A stretch of DNA of 64,000 nucleotides, taken from positions 3,720,001-3,784,000 of the forward strand of contig JAGYVD010000001.1 of assembly GCA_021209875.1 (NCBI GenBank), given 5' to 3'. Position 1 is the stretch's first letter; each line of letters opens with the position of its first letter. Below the pieces are notes generated by a model, which worked only from the letters and a program-made list of their open reading frames with translations, was not told the DNA's origin and searched no databases. The stretch is from Rosellinia necatrix. Lineage: Eukaryota > Ascomycota > Sordariomycetes > Xylariales > Xylariaceae. Position numbers and translations under genes: made by a program. Of this stretch, positions 11,874 to 24,672 are shown in pieces.

Positions 11874-13088
11874 ATGCAAAATCAAAATAAAGGGAGCGGA
11901 GAGGAAAGGAAAGGAAAGGAGAACAGGGAACGAAAGGCCCGAGACCGCTGGGGAAGGCGGTTTGCGTTTCACCGTGGTTTCCGCCCATCCCCCTTTTTCC
12001 CCCTCCCCCGAATTCACTATATTGAGGCCCCGGGTGTTTCTACTTTCATGGCGGGAAACCTTTCTTGTATCTTTATCTAGCCTTTTTTTTTTTTTTTTTG
12101 CCCTCTTACTCTTCCTGCATTGTTGGCGTACCAGGGGGGGCGGCGGTGTCTCTCCTTTCTTGGCATGGAATGGAAGAGACATGACTTTTTTTTTCTTTGT
12201 TTTTGTTTTTGTTTCTCGTTTTCGGGAAAATACCATGATGGGCATATCGCATGGCGGCGGCGGCGGCGGCGACGGCTGGAGGAACACGAAAGGAACGAAA
12301 TCATTCTTCACGGATTGACGAAGAATGAGATGGCTGCGCTTTGTTTATTAGATTTTGGAATTAGGCATATATATATATATATATATACATAAATGATGCA
12401 TTGATCGCAGAGAATAGATAGATCACGCATCATGCTACGAGAAGGGCTTCCATAATATATAGATGACCTAGCCGTCGCTTGATCGGGATAATATTGAAAT
12501 ACCTGTCGCACGCTTATAGGGGAAGGGCCACCCCTCTCCTCTTTCTCATACTCGTTTGTCCTCGTTACTCATTCGTATTTGGCGTTACATTAGAACAAGC
12601 ACAAATATATGAGTTATAGAAGATCCTGCTATCCATTGCAGTGTAGCATTGCTTAATGGCTTTTCTCCCTAAGTCTCACGATACAAATGACTTGTGGGTA
12701 GTGCCGTCACTTAAGTCTGATAATCCAAAGCCGCGGTAGGGAGATGATGAAACCTGATTGATAGGACAACTTGATTATACATCATCTCAGCTAGTTGGGT
12801 GGCTACCACGCTACCTACTATTCAAGTTATCGACTAAGCTATCTGGGATTGGCAAGACTCTCCATTTTATATATGCCATTCTCTTCCATCACGCGTATCG
12901 ACGTACGCTCATAAATGCAAGGTAAAACCGAAACCAGAAAACGCCAGTTGCAAAATACATCCGCGGGAACCTCGTGCGCCGAATCAGTGCTATTAGCGAC
13001 TGACCTAGAGTGATGGAAATATGATGTTATATGATCAAAGAGAAGTACGACGATGCGTGTTATGGCCGGGGTTGATTAATCAAAAGCA
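11874..13088. other. Intergenic between convergent genes
   Basis: About 1.2 kb between the stops of the carrier (plus) and the TM9 gene (minus). It holds T-runs, a short GGC repeat near 12,253 and the TA microsatellite listed separately. Long minus-strand frames across 10,866-12,311 are shadows of GC-rich coding sequence. Confidence 0.6.
12366..12388. repeat. (TA)n microsatellite
   Basis: About 11 TA units in the convergent intergenic region; perfect dinucleotide repeat. Confidence 0.85.
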
Positions 13089-15372
13089 TCAGTCAACCTT
13101 GACAGCACTAGTTCGAGATTAAATTAGCGAAGGGTACGGGGTCTATGAGAGGAGGAAACTTACGCAAATAGTTTCTGAATGAATGCGTAGGCGGACAAAA
13201 AACCAACAGTTCCCGTAAGCAGGCCGTACACACAGCATGCCATGAAGCTGTAGACGAAGAACAATACAGAGCTGACAAAGCCTGTTATGTGCAGCTTGAA
13301 AAAGTAATACCAGATGCTGTAAAGGAATACCCACAGGGCGCTTCCACCACCCACTGCGAATGACTGCCACCACCAATGGTAGTTCTCGGCGCATAGTTGG
13401 ACGTAAATAGTGACAATTGTGACCTCGGCCACTGTAACAATCAGGATAAGCGATACGACGCTTAGGAATCCGAAGACATAGTAGTAACCACTTTTATCCT
13501 GCCAGACGGACTGGAATACGAAGAGGAGCTCGATGAAGATAACGGTGAAGGGCACCAGGCCAGCGAATAAGATCGACTGCAAACTCTTGATGTACCAAGC
13601 TTGTTGCGGCACTTGGCGAGCGATGTTTGAGGTTTTGGTCGGGTTCTCCCAGGTACCTGTGCGGGAATAGCCATACCAGGAACCCAGATAGACGAGCGGT
13701 ACCTGGATGCAAAGCCAGAGCAGAGCAATCGCAATAAGCGTCCCAAACGGAATGGCGGTGCTGGAGGCCTGCGCCCAAACAAATAAGTTCAATATGAAGA
13801 CAAGGGTAAAAAGAAGCCCAGGGAAGAAACAGGCCGTAATAAGAGCATTTTTCCCAAAGTTGACCCCGCCAAAACCCTTGTAGACCTTAGCGGAAAAGTA
13901 GCCGGAGAAAACCCCGGCCAAGACGAAGAGACCGAATCCAAAGCTCAAAAAGCCGCCTCGGAAGCTGGGATTCAAGACCCCGATGGCGCTTAGAGAAATC
14001 AAGCCGATGGCCATGAACAGCACCTGAGTGCCGGAACCGACTAAGGGTGCAAGTAAATGACCATACTGTGGCCTTCGGAAAACGTCTCCGTGTAACAACT
14101 TCCAGCCTGTGACGTCTTCAAGAGCCTCATCGTCAGATGCGGCGTCTAGTTGGTTATCCGCTTCATCCACTTGCTCCAGAAGGCCGGTGCCTTGCTTTTC
14201 CGATCTGGGCGAACGGATAGGTCGCGGCTTCCGGCCAGCTTCCGCAGAGCCGTCCTTAAACCCCTTGATGTCGGTCCGGATTGTCTTGGACAGAATCATG
14301 ATGACGATTCCGCTCAAAAGCCCACAGATGATCAACGAGTTAATGATGGCGAGCCAATGGATCCTCGAGCCTTCTTCTTGGTTTACGAAATACAAGTCCC
14401 AGCGCCTGTCCCACTCGATCGAATTATCCTCACGGAAATATACTGAGTAGGAATAAGGGATAGTGATGGTGTCCTCGTCGTCACCATCGTCTAGGTAGTC
14501 GTAATGGTGACTCGGCTGCTGTTCGAGACTAGAGAGTTCACTGGTCTTGTTCGGAGGCATGGATAATTCAAAATTATCCTCAATGTCTTGCAGCTCAACC
14601 GGGCAGCCACCTTCCCGTTTATTGTTCAGGCCAACGCTCTTAGTATAGACCTCGAACCCTACGACGACCTTGCCGCCTGTTTCGCCGGCGCGGCCTGGGG
14701 CTGCCCGATAGCGGAGAACGATAGTGTGATGGTTGTTCAGGAAGTAACGAGGCTTGCCAGTGCTCGAGTCGTACTTGGTGAAGCCCAGCTTGAAGCCGGC
14801 GGCGTAGTATTTCCGGGTCTTGTCGACGGTGACGAAGCTGGTGGCGCCGGGTAAGTTATCCACGATCCATTCCACAACATAACCATCCTTGACCAACTCT
14901 TTGGCGCGCTTCAGATCTCCCCTCGTCACCTGCTGGTCGCACAGGAAAGTACACTCGTTATCATGACCGACCGTCAAATCGATGTCGGAAATTTTGATAC
15001 GGTCTCCGCGGAGGACTTCGCCGAGGTTGAGCGATATGCTCTGGCCGCTGAGTAGGCCTGAAGCGTGGGACTTGCCAGCGGGAGGGCAGACGAAAGGCAG
15101 GTCGTAATAGGCATATTGCAGTTGGGTATTATCGGAATAGACCTTGTTCACCATCAATGGAATGTGCTCGCCCTCTTTGTAACTCTTGATCGACCACCCT
15201 ACGCCATTGGGTATCGTTAGACGCCGTGCTACGTCCTCTCTTCAACCAGGGAACCGGGAAGCTTGGGCTCGCTCGGACGTGTGGACTTACCAGGGATGTA
15301 GAACGCTTGCACCTGGGAGAGGATGAGGGACAGCAATAACCACGCCACGCGGTTTCGAAGTATCACCGTCAT
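13089..15372 (-). CDS. Transmembrane 9 superfamily (nonaspanin/EMP70) protein
   Basis: Endosome/Golgi membrane protein of the TM9SF family. Three exons: 15372-15291, 15198-13164 and a 19-nt terminal exon 13107-13089, total 711 aa. Exon 1 encodes a signal peptide (MTVILRNRVAWLLLSLILS) and the family start AFYIPG; exon 2 continues WSIKSYKEGEHIPLMVNKVY. The lumenal domain shows YAYYDLPFVCPP, SLNLGEVLRGDRI and EWIVDNLPGATSF, followed by nine predicted membrane segments. Splicing the last exon restores AVKVD before the stop, close to the usual TM9 C-terminus where COPI/Golgi sorting signals sit. The family acts in endomembrane sorting and adhesion. No defects seen. Confidence 0.93.
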
Positions 15373-16857
15373 GTTTGTCGTCCGTCACTGATGCACTTTT
15401 CGGTAGTATATCACTCTATCACTCGCACGGTTTCCTTTGCGCCGTCCCGGATCCGCCCACGCCTACTACACTACTGGTTGTACGATCGTCTTCAAAGGCT
15501 ACTTCACGGGCTAAAAGGGTCCGGCTCTGGGACGATACAAGAACTCTGTGTCTTATTCGAGGCTGGTCTCGGGTGGGTTGCAGTTATCACCTTTCGATTC
15601 GTAGGAGGATTACTAGGTTTGGGACAAGTTCGTCCGGGGTTCGCGTGTATGATGGCTATTTGGCCGCGGTTACTCGAGGGTAGCAAACGACAAGCGAGTG
15701 TAATGGGTACATAGTACCACGAAAGCGAGCGAGGGAGGGGCTGAGGCGTCCACGGCTTATGCTATAGCGGCAGATCACACGCTGACTCCCGTCTCGCGTT
15801 GTTGGTACTATGCGGGTAGAGGATAGCGAGTTACTTGTAATAAGACAAGGAATGGGGGAGATGCCAACTTGGAAGCCGGGGTGAATGGCGACTGGCGACT
15901 GGCGACTTGCACGGAGTGTGCCGACTAGGTATTGTGGAATGTCCCCCCAGGTGGAAAAAGAAAAAAGAAAAGAGGGAGAGGGACGGAAGGGGAAATGCTA
16001 TAACAGAACGTTGGGATGGAATTGGGGTGGGGCGAGGGAATCCCAAGATTGCTTACTGTCTCTCGTTTCCTTCAGTCCCGACAGAGACGCCGGAACGTCT
16101 TATAACGAAAGGTGATGGCGATGAGGGACCCCGATCTAACGTAGTGCCTTTCTTGGATTCCGTAGATTAGGTACCTTAAGTAGGTACCTAACTAACTGCA
16201 TTGACCACCTGCACCCTTGACTTTTGTAGGAAAAAAAGCGGGACACCACATACCTTTTTTGCACATGTATGCACATATTCTACACGGGATCTAACTGGGG
16301 TAATTAAGTACTTACTTAAGTAGGTAGGTAAGCACTTACTTATGCACTTCTATCTTTTATAAAGATGCTCTATCTTTTATAAAGATGCGTGCCACGGCTG
16401 ATTGCAATAACGAGGCACCTCTACGGACAAACACAGACCACCACCACACTAGTATTGTTCTCTAACTACTTGTAAGCACCAAGTGTGTATAGCCTTAGGT
16501 AGTGGATACGGATGCCCCTCTTGCTTCTGGCTTCCAGTACTTCACTAAATTATTGGAGAGGGAATCAGAAAGGAAGTCGATATTCCAATAATGCTCTGGG
16601 AAAATAACGAGATAGATACGGAACGATATAATATTCATAAAATCGAGTCAGGTTGAAAGCACACTTAGATTCTATTGTTCTGAGTGTTCGTGATGTCGTG
16701 AAACTCTAGCCAATACAATACGGGTATAACTCAGCTTGCGCCCCTCCCCCCTCCCCCTCTGTGGATCTCTAGAAAGGTATGCAATGGGAAAAAAAAAGAA
16801 AACAGACTGTGAAGTCACGCTAATTATGTACAGTGTCGTGTGCCCTCGCAGATCCCT
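15373..16857. other. Intergenic with TAGGTACCTA-type motifs
   Basis: About 1.5 kb between two minus-strand genes; TM9 promoter on the left, channel-gene 3' UTR on the right. It has dense TACCTA/TAGGTA motifs at about 16,168-16,190 and 16,318-16,332, and a 20-bp tandem duplication listed separately. No coding sequence supported. Confidence 0.6.
16350..16389. repeat. Tandem duplication of a 20-bp unit
   Basis: CTATCTTTTATAAAGATG followed by CT, then the same 18 bases followed by CG. The two units abut and differ only at the last base. Each unit contains TCTTTTATAAAGA, itself a near-palindrome. Confidence 0.85.
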
Positions 16858-19800
16858 CTAGAGTTGAATAATGTCTAATTCCGAAAAGTCTGGAGGCGCC
16901 CGTCCATAGACTACGCGTACTTTGCTGTCCAGGGCTGTACCCTCGTTGGATATCCAGATGTGCTCGCTCAGCTCTCGGGTCCGCCTGATCTCGTCGTCGC
17001 TGATGCCCAGATCATCGCGCGGAATCCATAGGGTGGGCCTCCGCGCTCGTAACGCTGAATGCACGAACGCTCGACGGACGAGCAAGTCTCGCTCTTCTGG
17101 TGTCAAATCCTCTATGTCGTCATGGAACCCGCCGTAAAGGGCTTCTCCTATCGCCCTCTGCTCTTCCAAGTCCCTTTGCCTCCGGTCGTCCCGGAACCTG
17201 GCCGCATTTCTTATGCCCTTCTCTGCTTTCCCTAGCGTCTGGTTATAGGTAGTTTTGCCACTGCGCACGGCCCACGCTCCGGCTTGCACGACCCCTCTTA
17301 CCGGGTTGAGGTTGCTGAGTTTGTTACCACGGGGTCCTTGCTCTTGCGGATCCGATGACCCATCTCCGCTTGGGTGGTGGCGTGGCAAGCCTTCATCGTC
17401 AAATTTTTGCACGCCATCTTCTTCGTCAGACAACCCTAGCCGGCGGTCTTGGGCACGTTGGAAAGCCTCATCGCGGAGCACCGCCTCATCTTCGAAAGTG
17501 ATAGGAAGATATCGGAGCATCGGCCCGAAAGACTGATTCAATAGCAATTGGTACAAAGCAGTGAGAATTGTCACCACGATCATGATGGTGGCCTGGGGTG
17601 TACAGGCGTGAACACCGTGTTCGTCTTCTTGAATGAAAAAGAGACCGATGAGTGCAATCTCCATGACATATAGGCCCGTGAAGGTTTGGTTGAGAGCTCG
17701 TGGATACAGCACTCCACCAGTGTCGATAGATAGCCGATTGACATAGATCATGCTATACCTATTTGCAATCCAGAGTAAACTAAACGTGATAATGGCGAAT
17801 ATTGAGATGATAGGTGCAATGATGGAGTAGACGAGTGCAATGCAGGCGAAGTTGGTATACACGGGGAAATAACTCCCCCACTTGACGGTAGGCAGGGTTG
17901 TATTCGTTGTCCACTTATTCCGTGCCGTCTTATTGAAAATCCTCGAAATGATGTACCAATTGACGAGGGCACCGATTTGCAAAAGCGTACCTGAGCTCGC
18001 ACTGAGCGCTTGAAGGATCATGTACGAGAAGAAATAGTTCGCTGCTGAAGGGAGTTTCGATGCTAACGTGTCAGTAATACCCGTTGGATTGTTCAGTACC
18101 CCTTCAAGAATAGCCACTACGCCAGATGCCAGTGACACAATGAGGAAGACCTGGACGAAGAGGAAGGCGAAGTAGAACTGCTGAACGGACTCCGTCTTCT
18201 GGGTTCCTGTCTTGGCACCCTTAAAGCCAGCTAGGAAATCCATCACGACGGGTACCAGCCAGAGTAAAAGAGCCAGCAAGAGAGCTGGCAAAACACCGGC
18301 GACAGCCGTTGCTACCTTCCAGACTGTTTCGTCGTTGGCAAGAAATGAAAGCCAGGGGAATGTGTGAATCAGACTGTTGAGTTGAGAGATTGAACCTGTG
18401 AAAGCGACCGGGAATGCCCATAGGATAATCATCCCGGCCACGACACCTACTGCAATAGCAGTTCGTAGCCATTCAGACCACCAACTTATGGCCATGTTAT
18501 CCCAGATCACATCATTCGGCGATATTTCGACGATCCGAGGAGCCATTTGCTTAGGAACGTGATGAATGACGCTTTGACACGCCATGTGCGCGGCGACCTG
18601 GTGATTGAACTGAATGAACGCAGACTTCATGAGAGGGTATCGCTCGGGGTTCTCTTGATCCATCTCGATCTCATGATTGAGGCGCGCCAGCTCCTTCCTG
18701 CACCAGAAAATTGTGTCGACTTTTTTGTTCAGAAATGGCAGCCCTGGCAACCAACCAGGCGTCCACTCAAAAATGGGAAGGCGATGGGTAGGCCGCTTAG
18801 ACCTCTTAACCCATTTCTCCCATTCGGCTGTGCCGTCTTGGTCCTCTGCATTTTCATCTTTATATGCCTCCAAGTATTCAACTGGTGCAATTTCATCCCC
18901 TCCTACAAAGGGGACGATACCCTTGAGCGTTTGACCAATCGTCCTCTTTTGGTCGAAGGGATATTCGTCATATCCTTGGGGAACAGGCGAGGCAAAGCCA
19001 CCTGCTGGTGGTTTCCAGAACTCGTACCACTTAGCCTTCTCATTGTTGTACATTTCGTCCATATTTTCTACTTTGCGAGTAGTGTTTCCAAATTGCCTCA
19101 TCTCGATGCTATCCTTATTCAGCCTTTCATCATCTGAGATCAAGAAGCCATCGCCAGCTTGATTTGGCCGCGCAGCGGAGGAGCCCATCACTCGATCGTC
19201 GGCTTCGGATAGTTTACGGCGAGTAGAGCCTTGCATAGACGGCCGATACGGATCGTCCTCGGCGGCTTGTGACATACCTATTGCCACAAAACCGTCGGCG
19301 GTCTCGATCTGATCGTCAATACCCCGCGTAATATTCTTAGCGCCACCGAAAATCCCATCAACACCTTTGCCGAGGCCGCCGGTTATCTTGGAAAAGCCAA
19401 CCTTAACTCCTTTTAATGGAGTGTTAGGGCGGCTCTCTCGCTGTGGGATATCCGGAATATCGTCTTCGGCATCACGTATGTCGTGGGGTATGTCGTGTTG
19501 ATTGCCGCTGCTGACGCCTTGGCCTTGCTCGGCCTGCTGTTTCGCAGCAGCATCTTCCTGCTTCTGACGCTCTAGCTTCTCACTCTTGGTCGGGCGGTGA
19601 GATTTGGATGTTTTGCGCTCCTGTTTTTTCTTCCTTCTCCCTCCTTTCCAATTGCTTCTTCTTCGCCATCCGAATTAATTCTGTCTGAGCCTCTTCTAGC
19701 TGCCTGTGAATTGTATCCCTCTTTTTTTATCTTGTCCAAAAGGAGCGTCAAGTCCCTTGTAAGCCACACGTTTCGGATACCACCGGGGAATACGTCGAAT

Positions 19801-20684
19801 AGGCCCCTGAGTGCCTCCTCGCTCAGCCACTTTCCGGGGATACCGCTGACCAGAACCGTGGTTGCCGAAGCTCGTAATCGATGTTCCGCAGTGGTAAGCC
19901 AATCCTGCCGCACTTTGATGTAGACTCTTAGTTCGGCAAATATGACACCACAAACCCAGACAACAACAAGTACAGCTAAGACAAGATGGGCCCAGTATCT
20001 TCGATAGTTCTCATCTTTCACATTCCCCCATGCTAAAGTGTCCAACCCGGTAATGGTGTTATTTTGGTTGTCAGTGGCCTCAGGTTCGGTACTATTCGTG
20101 CCGTTTGTGGAGAAATTGTGACTTCGTCCACCAACATAGTTAATCGGGATGAGGATAGGGATGATGACAGTCGCCATAGGGATAAATATGATAAGCATAG
20201 TTTGTAGGTAGCGTAGAAAGAAGTACGAGTCAAGACCACACTTATTGATGATCTCACGGTCTCGAACCCGAAACAACGACATGAGTAGCCCCCATGGGCT
20301 ATCGGGTGGAGGTTCAGTTCGTTCACGTTCGGGCACGAGATATGTTTTAGGCTTGCTACCACATCAAACTTGTCAGTGCTGGATACAGGATATATGCGGG
20401 CTGCTAAAGTCGGGGGATTGGCGTACAATATTCTAGCTAGCTTGTTCCGCAATAACAAGAAAAGGCCCATCTGGATACCGAAAACTACCAACGAGGTAGC
20501 AAGCGCGGTAATGAAACCCACGAGGCTGATGCCTCGATCACCGAGGGCTTTGCTGGTATCGCCTATCATATCCACCGTAGTTAATAAAAGGTGGTTTCGA
20601 ATATACTATTCGATTGTTGACACCCAACAACGGAGGGGCAACAGGGGAGTAGGGGATCAGAAACATACCATCTGCGTCCGCCAT
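16858..20684 (-). CDS. CSC1/OSCA-type calcium-permeable channel (Rsn1/Phm7-like), two apparent frameshifts
   Basis: Large polytopic membrane protein of the CSC1/OSCA/TMEM63 family (osmosensitive cation channels). Exons: 20684-20669 (16 nt), 20562-20427 and 20355-16858. Splicing gives MADADGDTSKALGDRG, then an N-terminal membrane helix, then KPKTYLVPERER; two more helices follow, then a cytosolic RNA-binding-like domain (TTVLVSGIPGKWLSEEAL). The 7TM channel core lies at about 17,500-18,540 (ISPNDVIWDNMAISWW onward). The long acidic C-terminal tail is typical of fungal members. Two +1 frameshifts fall in A-runs on the coding strand (19722-19728 and 19624-19629). With one A removed from each, the frame reads DKIKKRDTIHRQLEEAQTEL and EKEEKQERKTSKSHRPTK and totals exactly 1,216 codons. 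Assembly error is the likelier explanation. Confidence 0.88.
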
Positions 20685-22502
20685 GATGGGCAGACTTGAA
20701 TTTGCGACAACAGCAAGCAAGTACTTGAGTCGGTCGGAATGGGGAGAAGAAGGTGCGAGAGGTGGGCGCGGTGTGGCGAGAGGCTTTAAAATGCAGCACC
20801 CGAGACGCAAGAATAAATGATACAAGAGGCGAAGGGGAAGGTGAAGGCGTAAATACTACCTAGGCAAGTAGGGAATAGGTACATTAGGTGTGCTTTGGTC
20901 TACCTAGGTCCGGCACTGAACATATTGTAGTAAATGGGGGATCTAAGGCATGTGAGAATCATAGGTATCGACGATTATAGACCTGTCCACGGAAATCCAG
21001 CCCCGTCGGATGTCGGGAAGGGGAAGGGAAGAGAAAGGGAAACATGGCGGACGAAGAACGGTCGTTTTGTCAAGGGAGAATTAAAGAAAGTCTGTCAATT
21101 CGAAACAAGTTGCGCGTACAGAATTACAGTGACCTAGTGGAAACTGGAAACCCACGTATACGGCACCGGGCAAAGAGCGAGTGGAAGGGCACCCCCGGTC
21201 CAAGCGATGTGCAAGAGATTCATTAGCATCCACTCAAAACCTGGAACCAGTGAGAGGGTAGCTTTGTTTGGGCTAGCGCATGTCCCCATACCTGGCTAGT
21301 CTGCAGGTTGATGTCACTCCACAACGGTGTGTGAGGGCTCTGAGGAGGCGCCGAGGAGGGAAGAACCCCTGAAGTCATGTGTCTCGGCCCGCTTCTGATC
21401 CAGCTTATCTCAGAGCTCCCACATACAACAACGCTGATTGGATGTCATTCACGCGCGCGTGTATCTCATGCTCGCCTATCTGTCTTGCTTCTGGTAGCCA
21501 ATTATCTAATCAGTACCGGGTGACACTTCAGAGCAGGGCGCATAAATGCTATTTGTTATTTACCTCTAGGTGCTCTCATCGTTGGCCCTTAGACGGGCGA
21601 TTAGAGCAATACAGTAAGTATACATCCTATTGGCACTTAGTCCGCTACCTAGGGTTCATGAGGATTTGACACTGGCGGAGAGTGGAGTGAGGGTCGCTAC
21701 CAAATTCAGCAGGAGAGGTTATTGGGCTGCCTCACCTTTCATTGGTGGGCCGACTTGGCAAACAACGGAACAGTTTGCCGAGGGGCGAAAAATAACACTC
21801 GTGATGTGTATAGGTATGATGACTGGTGGTGCATATCTAGTGCACCTAGATACCTGGATAGTTGACATACCTAATCCATGTGTAACTACCTAGGTAGGTA
21901 GGTAGCCACTGTAGTAACCTGCCCGTGGTATTTCGTACCACAATTTCCTGTGGTATTTTGGAGCTACGCCAACGAGGGCATGCAGATGGCAATTCTACAC
22001 GTACAATAATACTTACCACGTTTTACACCTTTCCCACTCATGGATCACAATTAACATGCCTCGCGTACTCGTACAACAACCTCGTACAGATATAGATTTA
22101 CTATGCCCCAAATGCCATAGATCTGGGTTCTAGCGTCGATTCACTAGGTATTACCATAGATTAGCTAGGGAAAACCAAAATACAGCGTACGTCATCGATC
22201 AATACATACATCTCTCAACTACCACCATTCAAGCCCAGTGCCCCGCAAAAAGCAGCCGCATACGTACATACATGCCTGTACTACCTACCTACCTACTACT
22301 TGGTACTGTAGATAGCCATATTACCTAAGCTATTTGTCGTAGCTCCTAGTAGGCAGTTCTAGTAGGTTGGTACCTAGGTACTACATAGGTAGGTTTGGTA
22401 GGTAGGTAGAGATAGGGGCTAGCCCACCTTGGATGATAACATACATAGCGATATGCACTGAGCCCACCTTAGCTCAGGTACTGTCCTTTGCCGGTTTCCG
22501 AC
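20685..22502. other. Intergenic between divergent genes, motif-rich
   Basis: About 1.8 kb between the channel gene (minus) and the methyltransferase gene (plus). It is rich in CCTACCTA/TAGGTAGG repeats, notably at about 21,890-21,905, 22,278-22,300 and 22,370-22,412. No open frame shows family features. Confidence 0.6.
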
Positions 22503-23699
22503 ATGGCGTCCAGTGTACTGTTCAAGAGCTCGGATGGCGCCGTCGTCGGCATCGACATTCCGCGCTCACTTGAAGAAGCACAGGTTCTACCTGGACAGAC
22601 CATTACACGGCACATCATATCGACCCACCCCAGAGAGACGCCATGGCAGACCCCAGAGCCCAAGAAGAACACGACAAGGGACGTGTCGGCGTCTGCAGCG
22701 ATTGCCGAGCTGATGACTCTGGAGAGCGTCAAATCTGCTCTTGGGATGGCCAGGACTAGCCACAACGGACCGTGGTGTTTGCCGCGGGTGAGTTGTGAGA
22801 AAACAGACGTGCCCCCATCGACGGCGCAGGCTAGGCCCGGCACGGATGGCAATGAGAATGCCGCGCGGCCGCATAAGAGGAAGCACAAGCCGTCATCATC
22901 CTCACTTCCTTTGACAGAGGACAAAGAAACGGTGTTCGCGGGTGCGTTTGTTCCAGAGCAGTCGCACTATCTGCTGGGAACCATACAATCCCAACACGAA
23001 GCCTTCCTCCAGAATGCTCCGCAGTTTGATCTCGTGGTCCTCGATCCACCGTGGCCGAGTCGCTCTGTGAAGAGGAAGTCAGACAGCTGTACGTGGATTT
23101 AAACACAACACCGAAACCATGTGCCGTTTATAGATCTTGTTGGTAATAATCATCGCGCACGGGTTCATTAACTACAGTCATACATAGATACCACTGTTCA
23201 CAGCACGGAGGAGGCTCGGGAACTCCTTTTCCAGATCCCTTTAGCATCTCACCTAAAGCGCGACGGACTGGTTGCCATTTGGGTAACAAATAAAGCCTCT
23301 ATTACAGACCTGCTCCTGGCGCCCGGGGGGATTCTTGGGCAATGGGGTCTCGAGCCTGTTGGTGAGTGGATATGGCTGAAGATCACCAGCACTGGGGAGC
23401 CGATTCTGGACATTGAGTCGACATGGCGGAAGCCGTGGGAACGACTACTGATCGCGCGAAGAGTGGGTAGTCGTATCATGCCCCCTATGAGTACAAAAGT
23501 GATATTGGGCGTGCCTGATATGCATTCGAGGAAACCTAACCTAAGAGGACTTTTTGAGGAGACCTTACCCAAAGGCTATGCAGGCCTTGAGATCTTCGCG
23601 AGAAATCTAACGGCGGGTTGGTGGAGTTGGGGAAATGAAGTGTTATTGTTTCAGCAGAAACATCACTGGGTACCATTAGAAGACGACCAAGATTCATGA
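22503..23699 (+). CDS. METTL4-like MT-A70 family adenine-N6 methyltransferase
   Basis: MT-A70 superfamily enzyme that transfers methyl from S-adenosylmethionine to adenine N6; METTL4 members act on DNA or on snRNA. Exons 22503-23088 and 23188-23699 (99-bp intron, phase 1) give 365 aa. The catalytic DPPW motif is at residues 181-184 in DLVVLDPPWPSRS. Exon 2 carries GLVAIWVTNK, VGEWIWLKITSTGEP, TWRKPWERLL, GVPDMHSRKPNL and ARNLTAGWWSWGNEV, the conserved METTL4 core. A Lys/Arg-rich patch at about 123-129 may be a nuclear signal. Start ATG 22503 is the first in frame. The gene is convergent with the uL23m gene, 209 bp between stops. Confidence 0.92.
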
Positions 23700-23908
23700 T
23701 ATAATGCTGTCTCGAGACTCGATATATAGCAGCTCTATCCTCTTTATGATAGACAACTCGTGAGCGAATGCTTGCGACCATATATAATGCCTCTATCGTC
23801 AATATCTGTCTGTATCGGCCCTGCCCGCTTCATGCAACACAGGGCTTGCCACACTCAATCGATGATATTTCTCTTCTCTTGTTGTACAGGGCCATAGTAG
23901 CAAGCCAT

Positions 23909-24672
23909 TCACCTTCCGCCTTTCTTTGCTTTACTCTCTTCGGCGTACCTCGGATCTAATTCACGCTTGTTCGCCCAACCGCCCTCCCTCAGTAGTCTTG
24001 TAGCCTCGGACTTCGTGTTCCTCATTGCCAGGGTCATCTTCGTGTCGCATCGAGAAATAACGCGACCGGTCTTCTGGACGAGGGCCCTGCGGACGTGCAT
24101 GTCCTTTTCTCGCTCCTTCATACTGGATATCGCGAGCCCATTCCAGGGCTTGAGGTCTTCGGGGACGCTCGGCCACACGAACGGCTCCTTGAGTTGCACC
24201 GTCATCGTCTTGATGGGCGGCGGGCGGTATATGCGCCCATGGGTCTTTGACTTTCTAATACGCTGTTGCCGCAGTTGCGATCGCACGGCGAGCACGGGTG
24301 TCTTGTACAGGTGGAGTAAATAGTCTCGTAGATCGAATTTGTTAAAGGTCAGTGGTACTTTGAAGGTCGCAAAGTTCGGCGGCTGGGCTTTCCGCGGGGC
24401 CATGAACGTAATCATATGTGAGGGCCTATCGTCGGACAAAATGTGAGCAATCCATCTAACGGAACCGATGCTTGGTAGTGTTCCGTCCTTTATTCTTCAT
24501 TGGCTTTCGTCTTCTGGGGCTCTGACGGCGTGGGCGGGATCAAGGAAAAACCGATGGCCTACATGTAGATTTGTTTCGTCCCCAATCGAAATGTCCGATT
24601 TGCCTTTGTCGCTATTTGTATCGCAGCAGCTGTCACCGTTGCCGCCGCCGTTTCTGCTACAGCTGCTGCCAT
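23909..24672 (-). CDS. Mitochondrial large-subunit ribosomal protein uL23m
   Basis: Exons 24672-24563 and 24425-23909 (137-bp intron, GTAGGC donor, GATAG acceptor) encode 208 aa. The junction gives FRLGTKQIYM followed by PSHMITFMAP, the expected uL23m N-terminus after an Ala/Thr-rich mitochondrial presequence (MAAAVAETAAATVTAAA). The conserved core NFATFKVPLTFNKFDLRDYL, HLYKTPVLAVRS and EPFVWPSVPEDLKPW identifies the family, which lines the polypeptide exit tunnel of the mitoribosome. The C-terminus is basic. No anomaly seen. Yeast counterpart is Mrp20. Confidence 0.9.

Noticed and set aside
10866..12311. 481-codon minus-strand open frame opposite the mitochondrial carrier
   Set aside because: Composition-driven shadow of GC-rich coding sequence; no family motif, and the plus strand has a clear carrier with correct splicing.
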